DNA of 64,000 nt from Podocnemis expansa. Taxonomy: Eukaryota; Chordata; Testudines; Podocnemididae. The stretch spans positions 45,127,275-45,191,274 of the forward strand of contig ML681989.1 of NCBI GenBank assembly GCA_007922195.1, read 5' to 3'. The notes below the pieces were generated by a model. It did no database searches. It saw nothing but the letters and a program-made list of their open reading frames with translations, and was not told the origin of the DNA. Positions 44,591 through 58,040 of the stretch are shown in pieces. The translations under genes and the position numbers were made by a program. Position 1 is the stretch's first letter; each line of letters opens with the position of its first letter.

Positions 44591-46564
44591 GATTACATAG
44601 TCTTTTGAGGACAGGATGTTCTTGACTTAGCCATAAGTAATAAAAAAGTTAGTTCAAAACCAGTTTTCGTTGTGCCTGCTCATTTCAGTGACATGGTGAA
44701 CAAGTTCTCAGTTTCAGATAGAAATAACTGTACTAAATGTAAAGCTAAACTTTGCGACTGGTTTTAGGTTAAAAAAAAAAACAAAAAAAAAAACCCAGAA
44801 GAACTACCAACTCCTAAATGAAGCCCTGTTTCCTACTCAGTAATCTACAGGGAGAAGAATAAAGGAGGTTCACTTGAAGTCTATGACCAAGGTAAATTTT
44901 ATGCTCCTGGCTTTACAACAAAAATTCACACAGTTCTATGAAAGATCTCCTGCCTCAATATGTGTTTCATTGTTTGCACAATATAGATGTTAAAAGAAAT
45001 CTGGCACTTAGGGATCATGGCAATGAAGTGGCACACGCAAAAAGCTGAAGATGCTTTACAGACAAGATGTACTGGTGATACAACTTACTTGCGGAGAAAA
45101 GGCAGGCATGGATTGTGGATTAGTAAAGTCAAAATAAGGACAATCATAGTGTAACAAAGGAACTTTTCCTTTTAAAATGACCTTGTTCAGCTTTCGAATA
45201 ATTACTTTGAGACCTAGATGTGTATTTGATTTTATCCAGTGATGTAATTTAAATGTTTTAATTAAAATTATATAAAAATCAGAATATTACATATTTGTTT
45301 GATTCATTTTTACTGAGAAATTGATAATTAATTAGAATGCTAATATTACATGTAACTAGACTTGGTCCACCTATAATTTTAAACACAACAACTTTTAAGC
45401 TCAAATACACAGTATGCTATTAAGATTCTAAAGAACTGGGGCTAGATTGCAAACAAGAAAGTATGGAGAACAGGAAAAGATGAGGCTGCCAATACCTAGA
45501 TATTAATTCCCAATGATTCAGTTTACGCAGTGGGAATGTTTAATAGATAATTATTAATTGAACTGTCAGATATTAAAATAGAGTTGAGAAACTGCCAGCA
45601 GCCTGCCAATGTTAATAAAACCTCTGTCTGACACAATAAACTTGAGGTATCTGTTGACAAAGTAAACAGGAAATGTAATGCACCAGACTGTATTTGCACT
45701 GTGTATTTTACTGTGCAACTTAAAGTTTCATAACTTAAGACCTGATACTGTACAGAGATCTAACACAGACATGAGGGTTTACATATATGGATTCCTTTGA
45801 CTTAATTTATTAAAAGACACACAGAGGCATTACAGTGGAGCTGTCTATTTCAATATACACAAAACAGTCAAATGACTTACCACGCATTTATTTTAGAGGA
45901 ACACGTAGCCAGTGGAGTTGAGGCAAACAAGGCATTGCCACTCCCTAGTGTAGCATATCAGAGTGGGCTAGCCTACAGCACCAATAGTAAGAGAAAATGA
46001 AGGACCAGTGTGTTATTTTTGTATTTTTTTAATTTCATGGGAGATTGCCATACATACAAATGTGGACATTTAGGCGTATTGTACAGAATGTGGATGGCAC
46101 CATTCCTTTTGTGTTCTGGGTTAATCTGGAAAAGGATCCAATCCTTTTCTAAGACACATTTGGATTTTATGGGATATGTAGTCACCTATAAAACGCAAGC
46201 CTCTTCTCCCAATATTTATCGTTAGAATTTAATGTGGATGCATCTATAAACTAAATACTGAGAAGAGAAAAAAGGAAGAGAGCTTCAGGAAGTCACAAAA
46301 ACTCAGGTGTTTCCTAGTTTGTTTTGTTTAATCCTGTGTTGGGTTTTTGTTTGATTGGTTCTCTTTTTGTATTTGTACTCATGTCTATTTATACTTTATT
46401 ATTTACCCACTAAAGCAGTGAGGATCTGGAAATACTCATTCCCAGAAAGCCTTTATTTCATGCAGTTATTTCTCAAGATACTCCATCTGGTTCCCAGACA
46501 TTACCTCAGGCTGTGAAAATATCTATAACGATTCTTTAAATCTGTAGCAGAAGTCAGCTCTGCA

Positions 46565-46566
<2 letters not shown>

Positions 46567-46595
<29 letters not shown>
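46567..46595 (+). repeat. (GA)n microsatellite
   Basis: About 14 uninterrupted GA units. Confidence 0.95.
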
Positions 46596-46597
<2 letters not shown>

Positions 46598-47762
46598 CAA
46601 GCGCTGCAGTATGTGGACGCATCTGTCCATCCATCCCTTTAGGCAAAATACAGATTCTTTTACCCTAAAATTCTTGTTCAGCATTACAAGAAAGTGGATC
46701 CTCTGTGAGTCTTTACAATGATCAATTGTGATGTAATACAGTTCTACTTTTTGACAAAAATTGTGTTGTCAGAGAACATATATATGGATACAACTAAACA
46801 GCTCAACATACTAAACAGCTCAAATGTCCAGATCAACACACACACAAAAATATGAAAACAGAAACTTTGCTTCCTACATTGCATGAACCATAGGTGTACT
46901 ACTGTATATTCACTATGCAGGCTTATCTAGAACCTATAGGAAGGAGCACAGAAAAATTTCTGTTTGCCTACTGTACTAAAATAAGGCTTAGAAAGCCCTT
47001 GTTTACCAGCAAGGGAAACATGCCCATATTGCAATGGAAGCCTGAGCAACTGGTTCTCCTGAGAAACATGTTTATTTTCCTCATAACTAAGAAACAGAAT
47101 GCTACAGTTCCTTAGAGAGATACCAGTTACCTCAGCTTTCTCATAGCTCTTTCAAACACTCCTGCCACTTGCTAAGGTTCCACACAACATTTTTCTATTT
47201 AAATATTTTTTTCTCTGGAAAATCGCAATGTGAAAAAAACCACATGAACAATGAAGGAAACAGACAAAGAGCTCAGTTAGGCTTTTCATTGCCTGGAAGT
47301 GAAAGCCCATGGCCAGTTACAACTCCCTCTTTGTACTAATCCACAGAGGACATTTCAAGTCCCCAGTTACAGATCCACATCTCTTCAGCTCAAGCTATAG
47401 CAGCTCACGTTCTTAGTTCTTAATTTTCCTGCTTCATACTCAATGTGCCAGCCACCACTGTGGCAGACACGGAGCTTCTGATATCACTGGGGATCTGTTT
47501 GCAATTGCAATACATTTGTATGCAGTGCACTGAAATACCAGGAATCAAGAGCCTACTCTTGTGAGCGCCTATATATGCACTTAGCATTATGCATGTGACC
47601 AGTCCCCCATTCCATTCAATAGGAATACCCACACAACATTAAGCATGTTTGCTGATTATACACAATTTGGTGTCAAACACACAAACCAAACGAAAAATGT
47701 ATCCCTCTCTAAAATTTTATATAGTATTCGTAATTGTGACTTTAACAGAAAGTCAAAAACAA

Positions 47763-49010
47763 GTACCATATGTACTCGGGTATGAGCTGATCTGGACACA
47801 AGCCAACCCCCCAATTCTGAACCCAAAAAGAAGCTAAAATTGGTGACCCAGGTATAAGCCGAGGTCCCCTTTTGGCCTTGGCCCCTAACCCCCCACCCAC
47901 TGCTGCTGGCTTCCTCTGGAGTTTGACAGCTTCCCTACCCCAAAATCTCTGCTGCTGCTTTTCCGTTGACCCCCCTGCTGTCCATTCCTTACTCCTGCTC
48001 TGCCCTTTCCTCACTTCCGTCACCCCTGTTCTGCCCTTTTCTCACTGCTACACCCCTGCTGACTTTTCAGTTTCCTGCTGCTACCCCCTCTGCTGCCCTT
48101 TCTTCACTGTTGCCCCCCTGTTCTGCCCTTTCCTCACTGCTGTCACCCCTGCTGCCCCCCACTGCTGCCACCTGCTCACTTCTCATTTACCTCACTGTTG
48201 CCCCTTGCTGCACCCTTTCCTCACTGCTGCCCCCTGCTCTGCCCCTTTCTCACTGCTGCTCTCTGCTCCTCCTGCTGCCCCCTCCTCACTGCCACCCCCT
48301 ACTCCACCCTTCCCTCACTGCTACCTGCTGCTGCCCCCTGCTCTGCCCTCTCCTCACTGCTGCCCCCCTTCTCTACCCCTTCCCCAGTGCTGCCCCCCTG
48401 CTCCTCTTGCTGCCCCCTGGCTCTTCACTGCTGCCCCCCTACTCCCTTCTCAGTGCCCTGCTGTTGCTCCCTTGTTCCCCAACACCCTTTCCACCCCTTT
48501 CCCCGTCACCGTCCAATGCCTGCTGCCCCTCTTCCCAGCCTGCCAGCCCCCCCCAATCCCTGGGCCCTGTCCCTGCTTCCCTGGGCTCCCCAAAAACCTC
48601 CTGCCGCTTTTCCCCAGACTCCCCGACCCCTACCTTCCCTGGTCTCCCTGAACCCTCCCCCAAACCCTCCCGGCTGTCCCATCACTTTCCCCAACTCCTC
48701 GACCCTCCCAACCTCCAGTCCCTGCTGCTACTTCCCTGGCCTCCCTGAATCAATGTCCAGCCCAACCTGCCCCCGCCGGGTCCCCTTACTTGGCCGCTCC
48801 AGATGCCAGGGTCCCTTCCTTCCTTCAGCTCCAGCCCCAGCCGACTGCCCAAGATGGCCGCCCAGCAACACTGGGGCTCCGGCCTGCCCTATGGTCAGGG
48901 AAACTGCTGGCTGGGGCTGTCTACCGTATTCTCTCAAGTATAAGCTGAGAGCCTGTTTTGAAGCCAATTTTCAGGCACAAAATTCTCAGCTTATATGCAA
49001 TGATATACAG
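47763..49010. mobile_element. TIR/hairpin-ended DNA element carrying a minisatellite
   Basis: Left end accatatgtactcgggtatg...gtataagccgaggtc, right end accgtattctctcaagtata...tctcagcttatatgc. Each end is itself a hairpin built on the word gtataagc(c/t)gag, and the two ends resemble each other. This GTATAAGCCGAG end type is known to me from vertebrate non-autonomous DNA elements. Everything between is C/T-rich repeat. No transposase. Confidence 0.68.
47985..48460 (+). repeat. C/T-rich minisatellite
   Basis: Degenerate tandem units of about 25-35 bp around 'ctctgccctttcctcactgc' followed by TG-CCCCC. At least a dozen copies are visible. Because unit length varies, all three plus frames stay open, giving the 259-271 residue Pro/Leu/Cys ORFs at 47872-49013; they are not genes. 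The C/T bias continues, less regularly, to about 48760. Confidence 0.9.
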
Positions 49011-51690
49011 TAAGTATTTTAAATCAATGGAGTGACTATACATAGTGATGATTGCTAGACACAAAGCTAGAAAGAGGAACAAAAAACTGCTGATTAGCAA
49101 ATATAATAAAAGGGGGACCAAAAAAATCTGCTATGTACGCCACTTAGTGAGAAAGACTCACCAAGAACACATGGGAAAGAACAACAACAGGCCTTATTTT
49201 TGGATATTGTTTCAAAGGAAGAGTTTTGATATAATAGCAAGGCTTATTTTCCAGTGCTTTCCCTTTGTTACGTAACAAGCCACTGATTATGTCATACTTG
49301 ACTATTCTGTAGTATTGGCAGAATCCTTTGATGGAATTATGTCCTTGAATTACATGGTTCTGTAACTACTTTATTCTATTAACAATAGATATTTAATGTA
49401 AAATACTGAAGAGACAGAAAATGCTGGAAACTAGCAGATGTCTGCACAGAATATCTTCACTATTAAATAGGATGTTGATACTTATTATAATTAATATTTT
49501 TAGTGTCAATAGTAAGATTTTTATTTTATTTTGACAAGTCCAAGGTCTTTAATGTCTCACCAAATTGTTAAAATAGACAAAAGTCCCCTACGTGGTAGAT
49601 AAATATCCTGTCTGGATTTGATGATTCATGGACAATATCAAACATTTAGTACTGCTTATTAAAATGAAATACACATTTTCTTCAGTGCTCCATTTACATT
49701 TCCAAATGCAATTTAAAAACAAATGCTGAGTAGATAAAAGTCTCTAAACTGAAGGATTATCCTATCGTTTTATTCAAATTTTCTATTATTCTTATTAATC
49801 CCTTTTCTCTTGGATACTGAACCTAGTGCTTGAGATAGGGGCCTGAGTGAGAGAACAGAAGCAAATCCATAAAATAAATGCCACACAGTCTGAAGATGAA
49901 GAGTGGTCTTATAGTTAAAGTACTCGAGCTGGAATTGGGAGATCAGGGCTCAGTTTTTAGCTCTTCATGGAATTCCTGTGTGTGACCTTGGATGAGTTCT
50001 TTAATCTTCCTTTAATCTATTTCCCACACACAAAACCTAAGTATTATGACTCTGCGCAGATGGAGTGCAGAGTGGTTGGGCAGGGATGCAAATGTGTTGC
50101 ACAGCCCCTTACAATTGCTATTCCAAAGGGTCATAAACCCATTTGACATTTTCACTGAGCACCAGTACACCGGATCTCTCTGAATCACAGATAAATTAGA
50201 GACATTGAAATAGTTCAGTGATTACATAACTGGACTGCTACGCCATACCTATAAAAATCACATTGTAACTATTTATGGAACTGATTGCTACAGAACTGGA
50301 TGACTTCTACACTCATCTGTTGATACCATTGCAAACTTCACCAAAACTGAGCTATGATAACAGACAACCCTATTCTTATTGAAAGCTGCTTCCCCTGAGA
50401 TATCCTTAGGAAGACAGGATTGGGAGCAGTCTGAAATTCTGAATATGTCATAACTAACAGACCTTGCTTCATAGAAGTTACCTATAAAAATCAGTGGGAA
50501 TAAGAAGTCCAGAACCTCATGAAGGGAGACGTTATCCTGTTGAGAGAGAAAGGAAAGTCTGCTACAGCACGCTAATGGTTGTTTCTCTTGGCTCCAGGTT
50601 TCAAGTCCAGGGAAAAGCAGGAACCACCACCTTTTTTTTTTCCGTACAAAAGTTAAGTAGGGGACAAAGCTGAGTGCCTATCTGGCTCTGAAACAGATGC
50701 AGCTCAGTAAATGGGCCAGAAGGAGATAAATAAGAAAGCTAATCAATGTTCCCAGCCTTCCATTAACAGCATTGCCAATAGAAGCAGAAAGGATATCAAC
50801 AAATGATTAGAATGGTAGAACAAATACAGACCAAAAAGTGAATAACTGATAATAGCTGATATAATTATTTGCAAATTACTTAACTTGATTTTTTTCCCAT
50901 CCTTTATGGAGTTGAGTCAAAACACAGGATGGTAAAGCTTCCACTACTAGCCGTTGACAAACTTTTTTGACTTTGAGAGTTGTGGTTTTGTGGCCTCTCA
51001 GCCTGGCACCTTTCAAAAGCACTGAAACAATACTAAAAAACTCTTAACAATCCATTGTCATTCATCCTTACTGGTGAAGACTCTTGACTACATTGTCAAA
51101 GGAGGTATGGATTTGCCCAGGTGACCACCACAAAAGCAGAGTACCTTTATAAAAATGAGAGATTAGAAGCTCATTTGTTTCATACAACTTAATAAGAGCT
51201 GTTTTGAAGTTAGAAAGAAGAGAACCAGAAAGTTACAGTAAAAAGAAAAGTGAATTTAAACCTCTTTGGTAAATGGAACAGTACTGGCTGTGCTTTGTTA
51301 CCCAAAGCAACAGGGTATATGTAGTGTATTTCTTATTCATCTATTTTGATATTTCCAAGTTGCCTCAATTCATATTCTTTGCACATTAAAAACACTCAGG
51401 ACTTCCAAAGGCTTTACATATACAAAGTGAATGGTCTGACAACCTTCAGAAATAGCATATGCCCCTCTCAAACCCCAGTGAAAACTCTGGAAAACAGATA
51501 GGCTCTTTAACAACCCTGAACAACTGATACCTAACAATTGAACTGTTAATAACTGCTGTCTGGAATCAAGAGAGTTGCTGTTGCCCTGAGAGCCCTAAAG
51601 CTTCTACTGGCTTTGTTGGAGTAGTAGGGAGTTCAGCAGCTCTAAGACTCAAATGCAAATAAGGAGGAACAGTCCAGTAAAGAGCTCAGT
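49011..51690. other. Intronic sequence with one MIR relic
   Basis: AT-rich unique-looking sequence. No exon. The MIR is listed separately. Confidence 0.45.
49893..50020 (+). mobile_element. MIR/CORE-SINE relic
   Basis: 'gagtggtcttatagttaaag', 'gggagatcagggctcagttt' and 'gtgtgtgaccttggatgagt' appear in MIR order (tRNA-derived part, then core). Confidence 0.7.
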
Positions 51691-51692
51691 GG

Positions 51693-52120
51693 CATAGATT
51701 CTAAGATTGGGAAGGACCACTGTGATCATCCAGTCTGATCCCTTGTGTGAGGCAGGCCATAGAACTTACCCAAAACAATTGCTGAATATTTTTTGAGGAG
51801 AAATATCCAATTATGATTTTCAAGTTGTCAGTGATGAAGAATCCACCATGATTCTCTAAATTGTTCCAGTGGTTGATTATTCTCTGTCAAAAGTTTACAC
51901 CTTATTTCCAGTCTGAATTTGTCTAGTTTCAGCTTTCAGCCATTTTATTATGTTATCTTTATATAGCAGAGACTGCTATCCCACTTGCCTGTGCACCTGT
52001 CAGAAAGTTCACACATTAAACGACTGCCCATGCCTTCCTCTCAATCATTTCTGAATTTTTTAAATATATTATTTTGTTTTTGCAAGTCAGTTAATTTTAG
52101 AGCAGAAAAGGAAACTGCTT
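51693..52120 (-). mobile_element. CR1 LINE 3' end
   Basis: 'catagattctaagattggga', 'gatcatccagtctgatccct' and 'aaattgttccagtggttgat' match the reverse complement of the CR1 3' region, comparable with 2140-2330 on the plus strand. Short, 5'-truncated and inactive. Confidence 0.8.
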
Positions 52121-54930
52121 TCGCTATGTTGTTACATTGGAGGTGTAACTCCCTTACTCCTAAAAATACATGCAAATAAAATTATTTTTAAAAAAAGCAA
52201 ACAAAAACACCCAAAATACTACATTTTTCAAATGTTAACTACCTAGAGTAATATGTCAAAACATCAAACTTTTCAATACAAGTCTACAGAGATTTCATGC
52301 TGGTGCCATAGACTTAGACTAAGAATTACAATAGGGAAGTTGAGGCATTGACAGACATTTCACAAAACATCTTTATTATATCAGAGATTAGATCTTTGAG
52401 AGTGGCAGAGATTTTTGATCTTTTAATAATTTTGAAAAGAAAGATAGATAAGATGAGATATATCCCTACAGTATGTTTGGTTTGGCACCTAATTCATTCA
52501 CTCTGATTAGTTTTAAAAAGTACAGATTTTTTTTAAATGTATGACAATTTAAGAGCAAGAGGAAATTGGGGGCTCATACCACTCATCAACAGATCTGAGG
52601 TATGTGTTGTGGAAATACATTTGTCAAGGTATTGACAATATTCACATCAGGTATACTACGCTCCCAGTGATATTTATACTCCTAAAAATTAATATTATTT
52701 TTTTTAATAGTTCTCTCTAGACAACACTGTCCCATCCTTGTAGTCCCTTCCTGAAAGATATCTTTTGGGGAGGAGACAAGATAGCTAATTTGCAGCTAAT
52801 ACTGTTGAGAAGTTTTCAGATAGAACATAACGATTAATCCAAACCTATCCATAGGAAGGTATCAATTTGGACAAATCTTTCAAAGGAAATGACTCCAAAA
52901 GTAATCTGCCTAGTCTCCAGCCTGTTGCCTGTCAATCTGTTCAGTATCCCCCACTTTTTTGGCAGTGCTCTTGGCAAGGTGCTTGAGAGCCTGTACTTTC
53001 AAGCTTCTCAGCAACCTGTCCGGATCGCTGGGACAGCTGGCCATGACACCCTGACTGGTAGGCTGTTAGTGAGCCAAGTTGTCCATGCTCCCATCATCAG
53101 CTCAGGGATTTCCTGCCTCTCACACCTCCCAGTATAAGGCTTAGGGGGTTCCTTCCCAGCCTCTTCACATCTTCTGACACAGGAGGAAGGAGCAGTGCCA
53201 GTAGACAGGGATACAAGTGGCAGCAGCAATCTCCCATTTGGAATATTACCTTTTACTGGAGATTCTAAGGTGTCTCCCCCCCCCCATGGAAATAAGGAAT
53301 CAAACACTTGGAATTTCCTAGAGTTGGAAATTTTGTTTTCCAGCCAGCTCTATTTGTAACTGCCTCTAAAGTATCTTTCCCACCAATATCAAATCCATGT
53401 CCATGGATTTAGAGCTAGACTACAGTACAGTCTGAGAAGGATGTCTCTCAGTCTCTTTTGTTGAAGCTGTTCCCCTTTGTATAAAATACTTGAATAGTCA
53501 TTGGGCCAGGCAGTGTGAGAATGGCTATAGATCCCAGTAATTAGGTCACCTATCTGGAGGGGAGAAACACAAGTCCCAGACTAAGTCCCACTGCTTCAAA
53601 GACTGTTTAATTATACACAGTGGAACAGCTTCAGAAAAGACATGGAGGTCCAATACTCTATACAGCCCACAGTTCAAGGCATTCTCCAGCAATGTGGGAG
53701 AACAAAGTTGAAATTCCCTCTCCACATCAGGGGAATTAAACCCAGGGCTCCAACAGCTCAGATGAGTACCAGAATCACTAAGCTGTAGATTATAACTACA
53801 ATGACAGCAGCCAAAACCTGTTTGATGCCTCTTCTGTATGTTTTATCAATGACACCTAAGTCCCCTTCTAAATCCAGCACTAAAACAAGAGTTTGTCCAC
53901 TACAAATACTCAGAGAATGTGTCAAAATTATAGTTTTGGGTCAACCAAAACTGCATATTTTGGCCAATACAATTACTGGATAATTTCATCCATCTCTACC
54001 TCACAATTGTCCATTAATATGTTACATTCACAGTGCTATAAGCTCAGAGTAAATAACTTTCTACTAATATGAAACATGTTGAAAAAGAAACTAAGTTAAA
54101 ATAATAGTAACCTGAGTAGTTATAGCAGAGCTCTAGGTTTTCTACCAACATTATTACCTGAATATGCTACCTTAGCATAACTGTTTATAATCATAACAGT
54201 TGTCAAAATATGCAAGTCTTTAGGAACACTGGGTAAACCTGAAAAGTTTTTGCCTCCAAAAATTTAGATACAAGGTCTTCTTACTTGTAACATTTCCACA
54301 CTGCACAGGGAGGACTGCAACTGAACTGAGGGGAACAAGGAATAGTATATGTCCTTAACACGGTAGGAAAGAAATGCTACTGCAACAGAGTGTGAAGGGT
54401 TATTTTTGTTTTGTGTTTTATGTATAGGTGATTCAGCCCTGATAATCTCAAGAGAAAGTGACAATATACTGTTTTCCCATCTTTCCATACTTCCTCAGTT
54501 TCCAGTTCAGAGCCTATTTTGTAGGAGTATAAAGAGAAAATACTGCATTAGGTAGGAAACAAACTCAATCTTTCTGTGTTGTTTAAGCCTTAAAGTGCAC
54601 TTATTGCAAAAGCACCCTCTGGTAGGGTTTCTTTAATGGTCCTTAACTGAGGTCCAGGAAACAGCCTTAAAGATAGTGTGCTCTTCCACTCTGCCTAATT
54701 CTGCCCAAGAGAATGCCAGTTGTCTCATAGCACATGCAATTAGAAATGAAACAAACTAAAACCTATCTTTGCATGTTGCAGGCTTCTCTAACTCAGGAAA
54801 TAATCCACTTGAAAATATGAACTGACTTAACTTGCCCTTTCTGTTCTTGTAAAAAAACAACGCCCCCCCCCACAACCCTGTTCTCCTCTCATTCCTGGCA
54901 TACCCTATAGTCCTTCTCATACCAAAACTC
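52121..54930. other. Intronic sequence; possible old SINE near 53690-53805
   Basis: No exon. Around 53690-53805 'attaaacccagggctccaac' and 'atcactaagctgtagattat' resemble the end of a reversed SINE. A C-run is at 53276-53285. The ORF at 52889-53137 (82 aa) has no domain or splice support. Confidence 0.4.
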
Positions 54931-54934
54931 ACCA

Positions 54935-55010
54935 TATCTCAGATGAAGCGGGACTCCACCCTCAAAAGCTCACGTGGAAAATAAATGTTAGTTTTTAAAA
55001 GTGCCTTTTT
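54935..55010 (+). mobile_element. Degraded Penelope-like 3' terminal fragment
   Basis: 'atctcagatgaagcgggact', 'ctcaaaagctcacgtggaaa' and 'gttagtttttaaaagtgcc' follow the order of the 3' arm. A further tip-like word, ccaaaggggcagccatgt, lies at 56093-56110. Confidence 0.62.
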
Positions 55011-55059
55011 TTTCTTTTCAGGTAGTTTTTGAAAGTCTGTCACCAAGAAGAATAATCTT

Positions 55060-55250
55060 TTGATTAAGGCACTGAACTAGGAAATGTGGTTCTATTTTTG
55101 GCAGTCCTGATTTTCCTGTGTGATCTTAAACAAGTCTCTGAATGCTTCCATTCCCCATCTGTAAAATGGGGATAATACTTCCTGTGCATCACAGGAGTGT
55201 TGTGAGGATAAAATTCATTAAAGTGTATGACATGCTCAAATACTAAAATG
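55060..55250 (+). mobile_element. MIR/CORE-SINE, well preserved
   Basis: It contains ttcctgtgtgatcttaaaca, ccatctgtaaaatggggata, caggagtgttgtgaggataa and ttcattaaagtgtatgacat in MIR order. It lies directly downstream of the Penelope fragment. Confidence 0.88.
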
Positions 55251-57513
55251 ACAAAGGCCATACAAAAAAATCCCTGAATCCTTAGATATAATCATTAAAA
55301 CATTCTATCAAGTGTAAAATTCTTTTACCTTAGAAGTGCAATTAATTCCCAGAAGTAAAGCAACTTTCAGAGTGTGACAATATCACCAGATATCAGAAGA
55401 TTAAAAGTTGCTTTTACAGTGAGATCACAGTAGGAAAGCCAAAATTTGTCCTTTGCAATGTGTTGCTCACACAGACAAACATTCATGAGTAGTTTGCTCC
55501 TCAGATTCCAAAATAAGTCAGTAGTATTCAAACAGGTAATAATATCTTGATGGCTTTTTTAAAAAGTAAATTACCACATGAAACTGAAAATTATTCTGCT
55601 TCCGATCATTTGTAAGGATTTACCTAAAATAATGATTATAATTATAAATACTTGTATACATTAGTGTGACAAGTACATTAACTGATGTTTCTGATAAAAT
55701 TATTAGAAATAGTTGTCATCTTTAAGAGTCAGCATTAACAACCCAATGAAATTAAGGGGGGTGCGATACATCCCATTATAGACAAGAGGGCTAGAATTTT
55801 GTTTCTATACTAGCTGTAACCCATCAAAAATGGCAGGGAAAATATCAAAAGGGAATTTATAGAGTACTTGTTTATTTTAATAAATTAGTAGCTCTTTAAT
55901 TATAACCTTTTTTGCAAAAGTTTATGGTGAGCTAAAATTTTTCTTTGGTATTTCATACCCTTTACGGAAACTTTCAGATTTTCATGGTTTCTTCCCTGAG
56001 TGAGCGCCACATATAATTGTCTGAAGAGTCAGCATGAAATATTGGAAACAGCTGGAAGCATAGCTGAGAGCTTTATAATTTTGAGACATTCCAAAGGGGC
56101 AGCCATGTCATAGTGAATCATCCCTGGGTTTCACTGGCTGTTACTGTCCACTTTTTAAATCCTCAGCCATTTTACCTTTATCAAATACAATGAGGTATCT
56201 GTGCCATGACAAGGCTCCTCTGACATCACAATGGCCTGCCACATGCTACACTTCACATCACGCATGCATGCACATAGCAAATTAGTATAGCAGATTTTTA
56301 ATTGAAGCCTAGATGCTGAGGTACAATTCTGTCCTATGGAGTGAAATGTGGCAAATGCCATGACTAATGAATCATTGAGTAAAGGAAGCTCAAGCTGTAA
56401 TCTGAGATCAATAAAATGTATTTGATTAAAGATTTTTTTTAAAAAAATCTTAATATTCCTTCTTTTCTTTGAAGGGGGAAACAAGTATTTTCTTCTATTC
56501 TGGGGAATATACATCTTAAGTTGTTGACCTAATAGCTGCTTGAAGAATATTAAGTACTTTCTTCAGATACTTATTTCCTTTCATTAACTACCAAATAAAA
56601 TAAACAGTTGATAGGGTGACAGTTTTCTTGTACTGCAGAATTTACTCACAGAAATATGGTTTTATCTTATCAAATATTTTCATAGTTGAAGTTAAATGTC
56701 ACCAGATAAGAGACTATTACTGGAACTCTGCTGTTGAAGTCACAGGACCTGATTCTCATCCTTATCATCCAGGAAAATCATAAGTAATCAGTGGCACTGG
56801 ACAACACTGGCTAAAATCCAGTCACATATCTAGTTCAAGTAACTGGACTGCAGAGGCTATTCCTTCAGTAGGCAACAATACAGAACAGCCCTGAAACATG
56901 AATCATTTCAAACCAATGAGATTAATTCATATGCTGAAAGATAAGCACCTGTGTTACTCTTTGCCAAACCTAATTACTGGATTGAATTCTGAATGATTTC
57001 ATGTGACCCCAGAAGGATCTTTGCAGCAGCAAATCCTTTATCTGTAGCCTAGCCCATCTTGCCCAGAGACTGGATTTGTGGTTGGTGGTGGAGTATCCTC
57101 AAGAAGTTCAGATTCACACCACATAAGTATGATGCAAGCATCCTCTTATGGAATGGAACCAACTTGGTTCCACTTCTGCAGGAGCAAATGCTGCATGTGC
57201 CCCATAAAATCCACCCCCCCCCATATATGGAATTAATTTATCATTTTAGCAATTTCAGCTTGAGAGAGACTGATCGAGGGTAACATGAGCTGACCTTTTA
57301 CTTTTAAATTTAATAGCAACATGATCAGAGTAAACCACTCTAACAACTGCAGAAGGATAAGGTTTATATATAATAAATTATTCTATACCTGGTAGAATAT
57401 ATTTATAGCAAGGCAAATGCATTGCTCAGAACAACCAGATTCTGGAGCCAGATAGGAAACCTTGGAACTCCTTGTTTTTTTAAGAAAAATAATGAAAATT
57501 GTTAGCAAGGGGA
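55251..57513. other. Intronic sequence, no recognised feature
   Basis: AT-rich unique-looking sequence with a C-run at about 57213-57221. The ORF at 56155-56514 is unsupported. Confidence 0.45.
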
Positions 57514-57521
57514 TCTGTACA

Positions 57522-58032
57522 CAGGGCCAGATCAACACAGAGGCTATAGAGGTTGCAGCTCAAGGCTTCAGACTGAGGGTGAGCCCCAAACTGCAGCCCC
57601 TAAAGTGCCTGCTGACCCAGCCCTGCGCTGGCACTGTAAGGGCAGGCTCTGGGGCCAGCAGCCATGACAGTCCATGGCACTGGCACTCCCCCACCACCCT
57701 GGTGGCTGGCTGGATTGTACCACAGGAGCAAGGCAGGCCAGGCCAGGCCAGTGTATGTCTGCTGTACTCTGAGGACAGAGCTACCCCATGTGCTAGCTGG
57801 CCCCATCCTCAGCCCTGGAGTGGTTCAGGGGTGGGAGCAGCGCATCATGGACAACTATGGCTGACTGCAGCCTCTGACTCCAGGAACACGGTCCATCCCA
57901 CCTCCTGGCAGGGAACTGGGGCCCCAGGCAGTGGGGGAGCCCACAGTGGATTAGAACCCATGATGAGGGATGGGGCCCCAGGCTTGGAGCCCCACAAAAG
58001 TTGGCAGCCCAGGCCCCCTTAATCCAGCCTTG
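57522..58032. mobile_element. Non-autonomous hAT element with TSD
   Basis: Inverted ends CAGGGCCAGATCAA (57522) and TTAATCCAGCCTTG (ending 58032). TSD tctgtaca (57514-57521) and tctgtaaa (58033-58040), 7 of 8. GC-rich, no transposase; the ORF at 57462-58022 covers nearly the whole element and is composition-driven. Confidence 0.9.
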
Positions 58033-58040
58033 TCTGTAAA

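Larger units (their letters stand above)
41601..47762. other. Long intronic stretch, mostly unique
   Basis: AT-rich with a poly-A run at 44770-44793, a (GA)n at 46567-46595 and one CORE-SINE-like relic at 44480-44590. No exon or further transposon was recognised. ORFs at 41912-42259, 42601-42795, 46010-46225 and 46894-47115 have no supporting features. Confidence 0.45.

Noticed and set aside
47872..49013. Three overlapping ORFs of 259-271 residues, Pro/Leu/Cys-rich
   Set aside because: They are the three frames of the same C/T minisatellite; no splice sites, no domain.
52889..53307. ORFs on both strands that might be an exon
   Set aside because: No convincing splice sites and no recognisable domain; left as intronic sequence.
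57462..58022. 186-residue plus-strand ORF
   Set aside because: Lies over a GC-rich non-autonomous hAT element with TSD; no transposase motif.
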